Assembly: GCA_905478195.1 (NCBI GenBank)
Contig: CAJQHM010000063.1
Span: forward strand, 1-51,102
DNA length: 51,102 nucleotides
DNA from: an uncultured Pseudomonadales bacterium
GTDB taxonomy: Bacteria > Pseudomonadota > Gammaproteobacteria > Pseudomonadales > Pseudohongiellaceae
Reading direction: 5' to 3'
Of this stretch, positions 15,180-23,201 are shown piece by piece. Below the pieces are notes generated by a model. It searched no databases, had not been told where the DNA came from, and saw only the letters and a list, made by a program, of their open reading frames with translations. Numbering within the stretch: position 1 is the stretch's first letter; each line of letters begins with the position of its first letter. The position numbers and the translations under genes were made by a program.

Positions 15180-17516
15180 TCAGGCGGTCACAAGGTTTTC
15201 ATCTTTGAATTTATTATCGAATCGACGCAGAATCGTGGGCAGATAGAATAGATCCAGCGCTAGCGCCAGCACCACGATAGGAACCAAGAGCTTTGCCGCC
15301 TGTTGAAAGTAGATGGTATTGGCACCAATCAGAATGGTAGTACCCAGTGCCAGCACGATGGTGGTTATCGACAGAGCTGGGCCGGCAGTCTTGATTGCGT
15401 AATCGATAGAAGCGGTTTTTTCCTCTCCGGCGCGACGCTTCTCCAGATAGTGGCTGAGTAGATGAACAGTGTCATCCACAACTAGGCCTATGCTAATGCT
15501 AAACAGCATCATCACAAAAGGATCCAGTTGTCCCACAAATAGCGCCCAAAATCCAAACACCATCGTTGCCGGTAGCAGATTGGGAATCACGCTAAGCAGG
15601 CCAAAGTAGAAGCTGCGCATACCAATCATGAGGCTGATGGTGATTAATAATAGACTGATGGAGTAGCCTTGTAATAACTCGATGGTTACCAGTTCGTCCA
15701 TGCGTGCGAACAGAAGTATGCCGCTGCCATGCAGCAGCTCTGCTTCCGGGAAATCCTGTGCAAATTTTTCTATCACTCGTGCATCGAAATCAATCAGTTC
15801 CTGATTCGACATCGGAACGGCGTTGACAAAAAGATTAATCATTGAGAAGTCGGTGCTGACGAAACCGAAAAGTGGAAAGTCAGCGCTCTGAATGAGAGCG
15901 TAGGCGAGCAGGTAATTCGCGATGGTGTCGAAATCATCGGGTATTACGTTATAGGACTCGTCGTGATCATGTTGTACGCGGTGAATCGTCTTTACAACAT
16001 CGGCGACGCTGGCTGATGATTCCACTTCATCTTGCTCGTTTAACCACAGACCGAATGCCTCAACTCTGCGCAGAAAGTCTGGCTCTATCGCAGACCATTC
16101 CTCTCGAATGTCGATGCCGTAGTTAAGCGCGGTGCCACGATTATAATGACTGCTTACCTCATCGTAGTACTGTTTAATATCGGAGTCGGCTGCGATGAAG
16201 TCCAGGCGGTTAAAGTCAGTCTCGTTAAGAGGCAGAAGAGCAAGAGTCACGATGGCTAAAAAAGTACAGCCCCAGAAGATGGGGACATCCTTGGTGCGTA
16301 TAATCTCGCTGACTCTCTGCAGCGGTCTCTCCATGAATGAGACGCCGGTGCTGGCGATAACTTCGCGTTTTGAGGTCATCCAGATCAAAATCGCCGGCAA
16401 TAGCAGCAGCGTGAGCAGATAGGCGAAGACAATCCCCAGCGCCACGATCTGCCCGAAATCCTGTACCGCTGGTGAGGAACACATATTAAGTGAGGAGAAG
16501 CCTATCGCCGTGGTTAGCGCCGCCAGCGACACCGGCTGAAAATTATGGGAGATGCTCTCATGCATGGCGTATATCTTCGCGGCACCCCGATGCATCGCCT
16601 GTTTATAGATAGAAATAATATGCACACTATTGGCCACGGAGATGATCACCAGAACCAGGGGAGCAATGACCGAGATGCTATTGAATGAGAAGCCTAGATA
16701 GCCGAGGGTGCCTATGGTGCATAGCAGCGTGAACAAGGTGTGGGTTAGTATGCAGATGCCTAGCGTTGCGGACCTGAAGCAGTAACAGATGGCGAGTACG
16801 CAGGCCAGAATCACGAACGGCATTAGATTGGTCAGGTCGTCAACCATAGCCTGCTGGCTGGACTGCTCCAGCATCACGTCGCTGTTTGCCAATACCTGTA
16901 CGTTAGGGTGACGGCTGCTAAGCTCGTCGCGCAAGCTTACTACGGCAGTGGCGATGTCGAGACGGTCATCCGCCGAAATTCCATCCGAGTCGGTGTTGAT
17001 AATTGCAAAGGTGAGTGCTGCGTCATCGGAGAGAAGGTTGGCAGTGAGGAGCCTGTCGGCCAATGCGGTGTCGGCTAGTTCATCCAGATCTTCTTCAGAA
17101 TAGCTTCTCAATGTTTTAATAAAGAGTCTGCTCTGGGTCTCCGGGGAGACGTAGTCGAGAATCGTTGTGATTCTATCGGCAAAGGGAATTGCGGAATAGT
17201 TATCTCTCAGATCATCGATGGCAGCCAGAAGCTCGCTATTGAATACCGTGTCTGAGCCCTCAGCCACGAATGCAAATTGTATCTGCAGCGGCGCCGGAAA
17301 TGCCTCGTCCATCAGCAATAGCTCATCCAGATAGGGGTCGCTTTCGGTTAGCAGCGCTTCTAATGAGGTGTCGAAATTTGTTCGGATAATGCCTGTAGTC
17401 AATAGAATACTAGTTAGGACTGCGAACAGCGTGAGTAGCTTTCTATGGGCGATGGTAAAGTCAGCGACTCGATTAGAGAATGATGTCGCTTCTTTTTTAC
17501 TCACTGTGTCGATCAT
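15180..17516 (-). CDS. RND superfamily (MMPL/HAE3-type) exporter
   Basis: 778 residues, about 12 membrane spans in two repeats, each with a large periplasmic loop followed by a block of spans. The second repeat has GLVVDDTVHLLSHY, the acidic proton-relay motif typical of this family; the first has ANSVHIISIYK at the equivalent place. It contains its own two halves and needs no MFP or TolC-like partner in the operon. Such proteins export lipids, hopanoids or other hydrophobic molecules; the substrate here is unknown. It starts 14 bases after the finR-like gene and is likely cotranscribed with it. Confidence 0.85.
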   Translation of the reverse strand: MIDTVSKKEATSFSNRVADFTIAHRKLLTLFAVLTSILLTTGIIRTNFDTSLEALLTESDPYLDELLLMDEAFPAPLQIQFAFVAEGSDTVFNSELLAAIDDLRDNYSAIPFADRITTILDYVSPETQSRLFIKTLRSYSEEDLDELADTALADRLLTANLLSDDAALTFAIINTDSDGISADDRLDIATAVVSLRDELSSRHPNVQVLANSDVMLEQSSQQAMVDDLTNLMPFVILACVLAICYCFRSATLGICILTHTLFTLLCTIGTLGYLGFSFNSISVIAPLVLVIISVANSVHIISIYKQAMHRGAAKIYAMHESISHNFQPVSLAALTTAIGFSSLNMCSSPAVQDFGQIVALGIVFAYLLTLLLLPAILIWMTSKREVIASTGVSFMERPLQRVSEIIRTKDVPIFWGCTFLAIVTLALLPLNETDFNRLDFIAADSDIKQYYDEVSSHYNRGTALNYGIDIREEWSAIEPDFLRRVEAFGLWLNEQDEVESSASVADVVKTIHRVQHDHDESYNVIPDDFDTIANYLLAYALIQSADFPLFGFVSTDFSMINLFVNAVPMSNQELIDFDARVIEKFAQDFPEAELLHGSGILLFARMDELVTIELLQGYSISLLLITISLMIGMRSFYFGLLSVIPNLLPATMVFGFWALFVGQLDPFVMMLFSISIGLVVDDTVHLLSHYLEKRRAGEEKTASIDYAIKTAGPALSITTIVLALGTTILIGANTIYFQQAAKLLVPIVVLALALDLFYLPTILRRFDNKFKDENLVTA

Positions 17517-17530
17517 GTTGTTTTGCTTTC

Positions 17531-18409
17531 CTAAGTGTTCTGGCAGTGCTCCATCCAGCTTCTCACACCATGACCGAGAAACTTCTGCCTATGTAGAATA
17601 AAATAAAATTTTCTGGTCAGATTTCTATGTGGGCACTGCAGAGGTACCAGCGATCCGCGCTTGAACGCCTCTTCTAAAGTTAATCTGGACAGGCAACCAA
17701 TGCCTAACCCTGCCTCAACCGCTCGTTTTATACCCTCGGTATGTTGAAGCTCCAAGCGTAAATTCAGGCTTGGAAGAATCCCGCTCATAGCGCGATCGAA
17801 CGCCTGGCGTGTTCCGGAGCCGATCTCGCGCACAATCCAGTTTGCAGACACAAGATCTGCATCATCGAGTACAGACTTGGCGGCGAGCGGATCGTCAGGT
17901 GAACAGAACAGGGCCAGCTCGTCATCTCGCCAATAACTTACCTCTAGATCGGCCTCCTGCAACTCGCCTTCAATCAGGCCGATATCGAGTTCAAAGTTTC
18001 TGACCTTCGCGGCAATCGATGAGGTGTTCTCAACATTCAGGTCTACCTTGGCAGCGGGGTGCTCCTTCATGAACTCCGCCATGATACCAATTGCCAGATA
18101 ATTGCCTATCGTCAGTGTCGCACCTACCTTCAGTTCTCCAACTTCGCTGTGCTCTCCTAAGGAGTTTTCCAGATCCTCGGCTCGTGAGATGAGCGCCTCG
18201 GCCTTCGAGCGCAAGGCTATGCCCTGATCGTTTAGCTGCAGACGCTTGCCTATTCTGTCGAACAGTTTCACCCCAAAACGGTGTTCCAGTTCCTTAAGTG
18301 CGGTGCTGGCAGCGGATTGGGACATGGCAAGCCGATCTGCGGCAATGCTTACGTTCTCGTGGCTGGCGACGGCGAGAAAGACCTGCAGTTGTTTGAGGGT
18401 GAATCGCAT
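17531..18409 (-). CDS. finR: LysR-family regulator, FinR-like
   Basis: 292 residues from the ATG at 18409. It has an N-terminal winged helix-turn-helix (MRFTLKQLQVFLAVA, SQSAASTALKELE) and a type 2 periplasmic-binding-like effector domain. Its position, divergent from fpr, matches finR-fpr in Pseudomonas, where FinR activates ferredoxin-NADP reductase under oxidative or superoxide stress. The regulator name is by synteny and length; the family is certain. Odd feature: its downstream neighbour in the same orientation is an RND exporter only 14 bases away. Confidence 0.82.
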   Translation of the reverse strand: MRFTLKQLQVFLAVASHENVSIAADRLAMSQSAASTALKELEHRFGVKLFDRIGKRLQLNDQGIALRSKAEALISRAEDLENSLGEHSEVGELKVGATLTIGNYLAIGIMAEFMKEHPAAKVDLNVENTSSIAAKVRNFELDIGLIEGELQEADLEVSYWRDDELALFCSPDDPLAAKSVLDDADLVSANWIVREIGSGTRQAFDRAMSGILPSLNLRLELQHTEGIKRAVEAGLGIGCLSRLTLEEAFKRGSLVPLQCPHRNLTRKFYFILHRQKFLGHGVRSWMEHCQNT

Positions 18410-18461
18410 AGAGAACCAAGTATATCCAATAAACAGATAATTAATATACATATAATCAATT

Positions 18462-18490
18462 TTGCAGATATAGCACACAGGGCGTACAAT
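18462..18490 (+). promoter_or_regulatory. Sigma70-type promoter of fpr
   Basis: TTGCAG (18462-18467) and TACAAT (18485-18490) are spaced by exactly 17 bases and end 52 bases before the fpr start. The AT-rich stretch upstream (18420-18460) lies between this promoter and the divergent LysR gene and is the natural place for regulator binding. Confidence 0.6.
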
Positions 18491-18542
18491 GCGCGCACTA
18501 TGTTATTGGGCCCATCTGGCCTATTTAGTTCAGGAGCAAGCA

Positions 18543-19313
18543 GTGGCAAACCTTTCTACCCAAAGCGTAACCGACGTCCACCATTGGAACGATTCACTCT
18601 TCAGTTTCAAGACCACCCGGGATCGCTCGCTAAAGTTCGAGAACGGCCACTTCCTCATGCTGGGCATAGAAGTTGAAGGCAAGCCCTTGATGCGTGCCTA
18701 CAGCATTGCCAGCCCGAACTACGATGAAGAACTGGAGTTCTTAAGCATCAAGGTTGCCGATGGAGCATTGACCTCTCGCCTGCAAAACATTCAGGTAGGG
18801 GACGAAGTCTTCGTGAGCAGCAAACCCACTGGCACTTTGGTGGTAGACCATCTTCTCGAGGGGAGAAACCTCTACCTCATCAGCACCGGCACCGGCCTGG
18901 CTCCGTTCATCAGTATCATTCAAGACCCTGAGGTCTACGAGAAGTTCGATAACGTGATTCTGACTCATGGCGTGCGCTACGTATCCGAGTTGGCCTATCA
19001 GCAATTTATCAAACACGACTTGCCCGGCAACGAATTCTTTGGTGATCAGGTAAGAGAAAAGCTCATCTATTACCCTAGCGTGACGCGTGAAGATTTTGCG
19101 ACGCAGGGTCGGCTTACCGATTCAATGTCTAGCGGCAAACTGTTTACTGATATCGGTCTGCCACAGGCAGATCCACAACTGGATAGATTCATGATCTGCG
19201 GCAGCCCAAGCATGTTGAAAGATACCTGTGAAATTCTGGACGGCTGGGGTTTCGAAGAATCGCGCCAGGGTATCAAGGCGCAGTATGTTATCGAGCGCGC
19301 ATTTGTAGAATAG
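18543..19313 (+). CDS. fpr: Ferredoxin-NADP(+) reductase
   Basis: 256 residues. The GTG start at 18543 has AGGAG at 18532-18536; longer in-frame starts have no such site. FAD-binding RAYSIASPNY, the NADP-binding ISTGTGLAPFISII and GVRYVSELAY, and the C-terminal IKAQYVIERAFVE are typical of bacterial subfamily Fpr. It moves electrons between NADPH and ferredoxin or flavodoxin in the cytoplasm, supporting Fe-S cluster upkeep and oxidative-stress defence. It diverges from the FinR-like regulator. Confidence 0.94.
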   Translation: MANLSTQSVTDVHHWNDSLFSFKTTRDRSLKFENGHFLMLGIEVEGKPLMRAYSIASPNYDEELEFLSIKVADGALTSRLQNIQVGDEVFVSSKPTGTLVVDHLLEGRNLYLISTGTGLAPFISIIQDPEVYEKFDNVILTHGVRYVSELAYQQFIKHDLPGNEFFGDQVREKLIYYPSVTREDFATQGRLTDSMSSGKLFTDIGLPQADPQLDRFMICGSPSMLKDTCEILDGWGFEESRQGIKAQYVIERAFVE

Positions 19314-19324
19314 TTCTGCTCTAT

Positions 19325-19358
19325 GGGCGCTGCGATGAAATCAATCGCAGTGTCGCCC
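19325..19358 (+). other. Stem-loop downstream of fpr
   Basis: GGGCG and CTGCGAT pair with ATCGCAG and CGCCC around a GAAATCA-type loop, 11 bases after the fpr stop. There is no T-run behind it, so it may stabilise the mRNA end rather than act as a classic terminator. Confidence 0.45.
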
Positions 19359-19582
19359 TCTGTCTTGCATTATTGAATTCTGCTAAGTACGTCTTAAGCG
19401 CCTAAAGAGACTCGTTTTGGTAGACGGCGTGCATTCTTTTAGTCCCTTCTCCGTGAGATAGTTTTGATAACAGCTGCACTGTGAATTCCATTGCCGCGAA
19501 TTCGAGTTAAGCGACCGGGCTACTATCCAGCTGCGCAGAGATGCTGTATTTTTAAGGCATCACTACTCAGGGGAGACTCCGC

Positions 19583-20953
19583 TTGAAAACGAAAAATGCA
19601 CTATTGCTGATTGGCTGTTTTTTATTTGTCAGTCACAGCATGGCTCAAACCATCGAAGATGAATCCGTCGCCTGGCTTCAGGAATTCATTCAGATAGACA
19701 CCATCAATCCACCCGGTAACGAATCCCGCGCAGTCGATTTCTATGCAGCCATATTCGAAGCCGAGGGCATCGAATACGAAACAGCCGAAAGCGCGCCCGG
19801 CCGCGGTAATATCTGGGCTCGCCTGGAAGGCGGTAATGAGACTGGTTTAATGATGTTGCAGCACACTGACGTGGTGCCTGCGGATCCGGAATACTGGACC
19901 ATAGACCCTCTCTCCGGTGAGATACGCGACGGCTACATCCTGGGCCGTGGTGCCAGAGACATGAAGGGCACGGGAATATCGCAGCTAGCGGCATTCCTTA
20001 GTCTGCATAGAAGTGGCCGCGCTCTGAATCGAGACGTTGTGTTTCTTGCGACAGCGGACGAGGAGGCAGGCGGCGCCTACGGCGTGGGCTGGTTGATCGA
20101 AAATCGCAGAGAAATATTTGACGGCGTGGGCTTACTGATAAACGAGGGCGGTGCCGGCAGTCGTAACATGGATGAGATTATCTTCGGTGTGGAGGTCACG
20201 CAGAAGGTTCCGGCCTGGTTGCGCCTGAAAGCCGTGGACGTACCCGGACATGGTTCTTCTCCCAGAACCACTAGTTCTGTAACCCGTATCGTCGATGCGC
20301 TAGCGATTCTTCGTGCCAACCCCTTCCCGGCACGCATCATCGATCCTGTCGACACTTATTTCGCTGGCGTCGCGCTTTCCTTGGACAACGAATGGGCGCC
20401 AGCCTATGCCAATATGAGTGCAGCCATTCAAGACCCGGAGTTTCTCCCCGAGTTTCAGGCATATCGACCTGGGCATCATGCGCTAACCCGAGACACCTGT
20501 TCGATGACGCGAATGGGTGGTTCCAGCAAGATCAACGTAGTGCCGCCTGAGGCCTGGGCGGAACTGGATTGCCGTATGCTCCCGGATAGGCCCGCGGAAG
20601 AATTCATTGCCGATCTTACCGAGCTGGTGGCGCCAACCGGCGTCGAGGTCGAGGTAATAATGGCTTTCACTCCCGCGATATCTTCGACGAGTTCGAGGCT
20701 GTTTACCGCGATCGAGAATGTCACGCGTGAACTGTATCCGGGCTCGAGAGTCTTGCCTTCGGTTAGTACGGGTTTCACCGACAGCCACTTCACGCGCGAC
20801 CTGGGAATCGTGAGCTATGGGTTCAATCCAATCATCACCCGCGCCGGCGAGCCTACCGGAGTCCATGGAAACGACGAGAGCGTACCCGAGGTAGACTTTC
20901 GCCAGGGCATCACCGACATGATCGCCATCATTCGTAATGTGGTTTACAACTAG
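19583..20953 (+). CDS. Exported M20-family metallopeptidase
   Basis: 456 residues with an N-terminal signal peptide (LLIGCFLFVSHSMAQ). M20 signatures: LQHTDVVPAD (metal His and catalytic Asp), GRGARDMKG, ATADEEAGG (catalytic and metal Glu), a dimerisation domain starting near VPGHGSSP, and C-terminal GVHGNDESVP with the last metal ligand. This architecture (M20/M25/M40) includes carboxypeptidases, dipeptidases and deacylases, here in the periplasm. The start is TTG at 19583 with GGGGAGA 6 bases upstream; no ATG in frame fits the signal peptide. Single gene, ended by the terminator at 21016-21046. Confidence 0.88.
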   Translation: MKTKNALLLIGCFLFVSHSMAQTIEDESVAWLQEFIQIDTINPPGNESRAVDFYAAIFEAEGIEYETAESAPGRGNIWARLEGGNETGLMMLQHTDVVPADPEYWTIDPLSGEIRDGYILGRGARDMKGTGISQLAAFLSLHRSGRALNRDVVFLATADEEAGGAYGVGWLIENRREIFDGVGLLINEGGAGSRNMDEIIFGVEVTQKVPAWLRLKAVDVPGHGSSPRTTSSVTRIVDALAILRANPFPARIIDPVDTYFAGVALSLDNEWAPAYANMSAAIQDPEFLPEFQAYRPGHHALTRDTCSMTRMGGSSKINVVPPEAWAELDCRMLPDRPAEEFIADLTELVAPTGVEVEVIMAFTPAISSTSSRLFTAIENVTRELYPGSRVLPSVSTGFTDSHFTRDLGIVSYGFNPIITRAGEPTGVHGNDESVPEVDFRQGITDMIAIIRNVVYN

Positions 20954-21015
20954 CAAGTGAGTGTTGCGAAACGAATAGCTTCTTTAAGCCAATAGCAGGC
21001 AAAAAAAGCAGCCAA

Positions 21016-21046
21016 TAAAAAAGGGACACCCTGTGTCCCTTTTTTA
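21016..21046. terminator. Bidirectional rho-independent terminator
   Basis: AAAAAAGGGACAC pairs with GTGTCCCTTTTTT around CCT. It sits between the convergent M20 peptidase and redoxin genes and should stop transcription from both sides. Confidence 0.93.
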
Positions 21047-21069
21047 TTCTGAGTTTCGACTAGTTTCGA

Positions 21070-21660
21070 TTATGTGTCGAAGATAGCAACCAGACATCCC
21101 TTAGAGTCTGGCACGTCATCCATATTTACAGTGCCACCGGCAAGAACGGTATTCAATGCGTCCTTGAGGAAATGCTCGTCGGCATTATTGCGCTGTGTCT
21201 CATAGCCCAGCTGGTCATTAATCGGACCGCGGTAGAGAACTTCTTTCGTTCTGGGGTTAACGATGAATACTTCGGCAGTGCGCTCTACGCCCAAGGCTTT
21301 CGCGAGAACCTGACCCTCATCCTTAATGATTGGAAAGTCGATGCCAAATTCGCCTGCTTCCTTGGCGATACGCGGCAGGTTGTCTTGAATGTTTGCATTG
21401 AACATGAGGAATTCGATGTTCTTGTCCGCATACTCATCGCGCACTTCACGATAGTTAGGCAGCGCGATTCTAGCGATGGGGCAGCCTACACCCTGTACAT
21501 AGAACACAACAAATTCATTGTCGGCATATTTATCCAGTGTATGCGTCGCACCCAGGTGATCGCTTAGTTCGAAATCAGGAATCGAGCGCAGCCATTCATC
21601 GGCTAGCGCAGCGGATGAGGCGATTAGCAAACCGCAAATAATGAGTGATTTACGTAGCAT
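21070..21660 (-). CDS. Exported redoxin-domain protein
   Basis: 196 residues, signal peptide ending near AALAD, then a thioredoxin/peroxiredoxin-like fold. It has FYVQGVGCPIARIALPNY, where Cys is the candidate redox residue, followed by FLMFNANIQDN and VERTAEVFIVNPRTKEVLYRG. A second cysteine lies near the C-terminus in SKGCLVAIF. The closest relative in this window is the N-terminal domain of the copper monooxygenase fusion (12670-14379), which shares the ALG(I/V)ERT-E-NPR block but has lost the cysteine. Function could be thiol-disulfide exchange linked to copper or heme proteins; not proven. Confidence 0.8.
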   Translation of the reverse strand: MLRKSLIICGLLIASSAALADEWLRSIPDFELSDHLGATHTLDKYADNEFVVFYVQGVGCPIARIALPNYREVRDEYADKNIEFLMFNANIQDNLPRIAKEAGEFGIDFPIIKDEGQVLAKALGVERTAEVFIVNPRTKEVLYRGPINDQLGYETQRNNADEHFLKDALNTVLAGGTVNMDDVPDSKGCLVAIFDT

Positions 21661-22043
21661 GATTGCTCCTTATGAATTAATGCTTTCCAAACTCTAATTT
21701 ATTGCTCAATGGCAACTAGCTGGCCTCTCAAGCTGGGTATAATAGTAGCAACAAATCGCGCTTAATCACATGGGGTGCGACACCATGTCACAGAAAGTTG
21801 CAGCTATGATCGATCTATACGAATCCCAGAATACGCCATAAATCAATAAGATATCTCGCTATTTCCGCCATGCAACACAGTGTAACTGATAAATTTGCCA
21901 GGGTGGCCCGCTAAAACCCCTCGCTGGGTATGTTTTCGGCTAGTCGGCCAGCAGATTGGCGTATTATTGTAGCGACCTGTCTTTGGCGTTATGCTCGAAA
22001 TACTAGCAGAACACTCCAGGGCTTTCAGGCAAGGGTGCATCGA
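21661..22043. other. 383-base intergenic region between divergent genes
   Basis: No credible gene. It holds TATAAT at 21738-21743 without a good -35, and a 21-base near-perfect palindrome at 21768-21788. The open reading frame to the right is open back to 21930, but the signal peptide of the next gene starts at 22044. Confidence 0.6.
21768..21788. promoter_or_regulatory. Near-perfect 21-bp palindrome, possible operator
   Basis: ACATGGGGT, a GCG centre, then ACACCATGT: nine-base arms with one mismatch. It lies about 25 bases after a TATAAT and before the gene at 22044. No regulator is identified. Confidence 0.35.
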
Positions 22044-23045
22044 ATGAAAAATTACTGCTTTTCTTCTCTATTTATAGCGCTGCTCTATGTCTCGGTTGGG
22101 TCCGTTTCTGCCCAAGATCCGGGGATCCCGCGCATGCAAGACGGCAAACCGGACCTTCAGGGGTATTGGTCAAACTCCTCGCAGACTCCGCTGGTACGCC
22201 CGCAAGAGCTGGGAGAGAAGGGCTTTCTCACCGAGGAGGAGGCCGCCGATGTAGAGCAAGGATGGCGTGATCGCTACAACATTGCCTCTGCGCCAGCCGA
22301 CCCGGAACGGGCACCGCCCACAGACGGCAATGCAGACCTTGGCTATAACAGCTTTTGGTGGGATCCGCGTACAGATGCGATTCAGCTAGATGGTCAGTAC
22401 CGCACCTCGATTATCGTAGACCCACCTAATGGGCAGATCCCCTATCTGAGCGGAGAGCGCCAACGGAATGACCTTCGCTCCATCTGGCGAGACCGGCCCG
22501 GCGTTGAGGCCTTCGATGCGCCGGAACTGCGCCCTCTGGCAGAGCGCTGCCTGCTGACCTTTGGCTCCGGGTCCGGTCCACCGATGTTACCGATTCTCTA
22601 CAACAGCAACTACCAGATTGTGCAAACCCAGGACTACGTGATGATTCTTGTAGAGATGGTTCACGATGCGCGAATCATTCCATTAGACAAGAGCAACCAC
22701 GCGACAGACTTTGAGAAATGGATGGGAGATTCGGTGGCTTACTGGGAGGGGGACACTCTGGTCGTAAAGACTCGAGATTTTCACCCGCAGCAATCGTTTA
22801 GAGGCAGCTCGGAAGAGTTGTTGATTACGGAACGCTTTAGCCTGCAAGGCGATGACAAGATAAAATACGCTTTCACTCTGGAAGACCCACTCAGCTATAC
22901 CCAGCCATGGACTGGCGAGATTGCTATGAATCGCAAGCCAGCCGGCGAAGTGATGTATGAGTATGCCTGCCATGAGGGGAACTATGCCTTTCCCGGAATC
23001 CTGGGCGGCGCAAGACGGCAGGAGCAGGAACAAGCGTCTCTCTAG
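22044..23045 (+). CDS. Exported protein of unknown function
   Basis: 333 residues from the ATG at 22044, which begins a clear signal peptide (FIALLYVSVGSVSAQD). The mature protein shows PDLQGYWSNSSQTPL, an ERCL segment followed by a glycine-rich turn, QIVQTQDYVMILVEMVHDARIIPL, and WMGDSVAYWEGDTLVVKTRDF. I recognise this pattern from a large, uncharacterised family of exported proteins common in marine proteobacteria and soil bacteria; no function is established. A lone Cys in ERCL and the acidic and aromatic motifs suggest a beta-rich secreted protein. It lies 156 bases before an RND exporter on the same strand. Confidence 0.75.
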   Translation: MKNYCFSSLFIALLYVSVGSVSAQDPGIPRMQDGKPDLQGYWSNSSQTPLVRPQELGEKGFLTEEEAADVEQGWRDRYNIASAPADPERAPPTDGNADLGYNSFWWDPRTDAIQLDGQYRTSIIVDPPNGQIPYLSGERQRNDLRSIWRDRPGVEAFDAPELRPLAERCLLTFGSGSGPPMLPILYNSNYQIVQTQDYVMILVEMVHDARIIPLDKSNHATDFEKWMGDSVAYWEGDTLVVKTRDFHPQQSFRGSSEELLITERFSLQGDDKIKYAFTLEDPLSYTQPWTGEIAMNRKPAGEVMYEYACHEGNYAFPGILGGARRQEQEQASL

Positions 23046-23201
23046 AGGGGCGGCTTTTAGAGATAGCAGCGCAGCGCTTTGGCGTTCGTGTTGCTATTTT
23101 CATGGCCCACGGGGCCTGCTTCTGCAATCGCATAAAGTAGCCGAACCGAGTATAGTTGCGGCCAGTTCACGATAAACCCCAAGGGTGTCAATCCACGTAT
23201 T

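Noticed and set aside
21930-22043. Longer start for the 333-residue exported protein
   Set aside because: The extension has no hydrophobic signal; ATG at 22044 opens a typical signal peptide.
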